From assembly GCF_009671205.1 (NCBI RefSeq), contig NZ_CP045309.1, positions 6,218,001 to 6,282,000 of the forward strand: a stretch of 64,000 nucleotides of DNA, read 5' to 3'. Origin of the DNA: Micromonospora terminaliae (lineage in GTDB: Bacteria; Actinomycetota; Actinomycetes; Mycobacteriales; Micromonosporaceae). The notes under the pieces were generated by a model. It ran no database searches and was not told where the DNA came from. It saw nothing but the letters and a program-made list of their open reading frames with translations. Position numbers and translations under genes: made by a program. Positions within the stretch are counted from its first letter, which is position 1. Each line of letters opens with the position of its first letter. Positions 63,877 through 64,000 of this stretch are shown here, one piece after another.

Positions 63877-64000
63877 CCACCTACGCGGACACCCCGGTCG
63901 CCAGACGCAACGCGACCGGGAGGTCGACGGGGCGCTGGTTCGCCCAGGTCGGCTGGCGGCACCTGGTCGGGGTGCTGGCAGTGGCGTTCAGCCTCTTCCC
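63873..64000 (+). CDS. malG: Maltose/maltodextrin ABC permease, MalG type (partial, cut by window end)
   Basis: The reading frame starts with GTG in the malF stop and stays open to the end of the window (42 codons). The encoded start is MTTYADTPVARRNATGRSTG followed by the beginning of a first helix (HLVGVLAVAFSLFP). Order and coupling point to the second permease subunit; the sequence seen is too short to check the EAA motif. Confidence 0.75.
   Translation, partial: MTTYADTPVARRNATGRSTGRWFAQVGWRHLVGVLAVAFSLF

Overview
The window is a very GC-rich actinobacterial chromosome segment. GC3-biased codons, frequent GTG starts, and many genes with a -10-like hexamer directly before the start codon point to the Micromonosporaceae (Micromonospora or a close relative). 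The gene order is the best clue. It follows the conserved actinobacterial block known from Mycobacterium tuberculosis as Rv0991c to about Rv1018c: an FmdB-type zinc-ribbon protein, 5-formyl-THF cyclo-ligase, galU, a moeA-like gene (glp), a RimJ-type acetyltransferase, glpR/sepX, then pmt, rsmI, metG, tatD, ksgA, ispE, an ABC-F ATPase, tRNA-Gln, glmU, prs, rplY and pth. No mobile element, prophage, CRISPR array or secondary-metabolite cluster is visible.

Layout. 0.1-9 kb: a small membrane protein and a PH-domain membrane protein, a SigE-type sigma factor overlapping a membrane-anchored partner, PHP phosphoesterase, MarC, a Cas4/AddB-like nuclease, MpaB-type oxygenase, Fur regulator, DUF2231 protein and proline-rich membrane proteins. 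9-18 kb: SAF-domain protein, FmdB, cyclo-ligase, a membrane GGDEF protein, galU, glp, GNAT and glpR. 18-26 kb: an accessory stretch with tRNA-Ala, small enzymes, lipoproteins, a CsbD-like protein, a broken ltrA remnant, a phosphopantetheinyl transferase and a secreted VWA-domain pair. 26-39 kb: pmt/rsmI (divergent), metG, tatD, ksgA, ispE, ABC-F, and two DUF4383 paralogues; rpfB, usual between tatD and ksgA in many relatives, is absent here. 39-43 kb: TetR with an acyl-CoA desaturase, two tandem HTH/LAGLIDADG-like genes, tRNA-Gln. 43-52.9 kb: glmU, prs, rplY, pth, cysQ, cysDN, and galEK on the minus strand. 53-57.6 kb: CorC-like protein, trpS, 2H phosphoesterase, BrkB, GntR, acidic protein. 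57.6-64 kb: a VOC remnant and a maltodextrin locus (GH13 glucosidase, LacI regulator, malEFG), cut by the window edge inside malG.

How the genes work together. Cell-envelope supply is a recurrent theme: GalU, GalE, GalK and GlmU make nucleotide sugars, IspE makes isoprenoid precursors for lipid carriers, PMT mannosylates exported proteins, and Glp/GlpR is a cell-division module. Translation and RNA maintenance genes are dense (MetRS, TrpRS, KsgA, RsmI, bL25, Pth, two tRNAs). CysQ/CysD/CysN form a sulfate-activation unit. The mal cluster is a self-contained uptake and hydrolysis system for maltose-type sugars with candidate operators on both sides of its regulator.

The observations I consider most worth checking are: about twenty genes with a leaderless promoter signature, used here to choose starts; an in-frame dispersed repeat inside tatD with a second copy at 16.06 kb; tandem HTH plus LAGLIDADG-like proteins beside tRNA-Gln; an 18-bp dyad before the desaturase; an orphan U-tailed terminator near 26.0 kb that may end a small RNA; and a collapsed ltrA pseudogene at 20.2 kb. 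I see no wholly new multi-gene system; the strongest candidate for something under-described is the HTH/LAGLIDADG-like pair.
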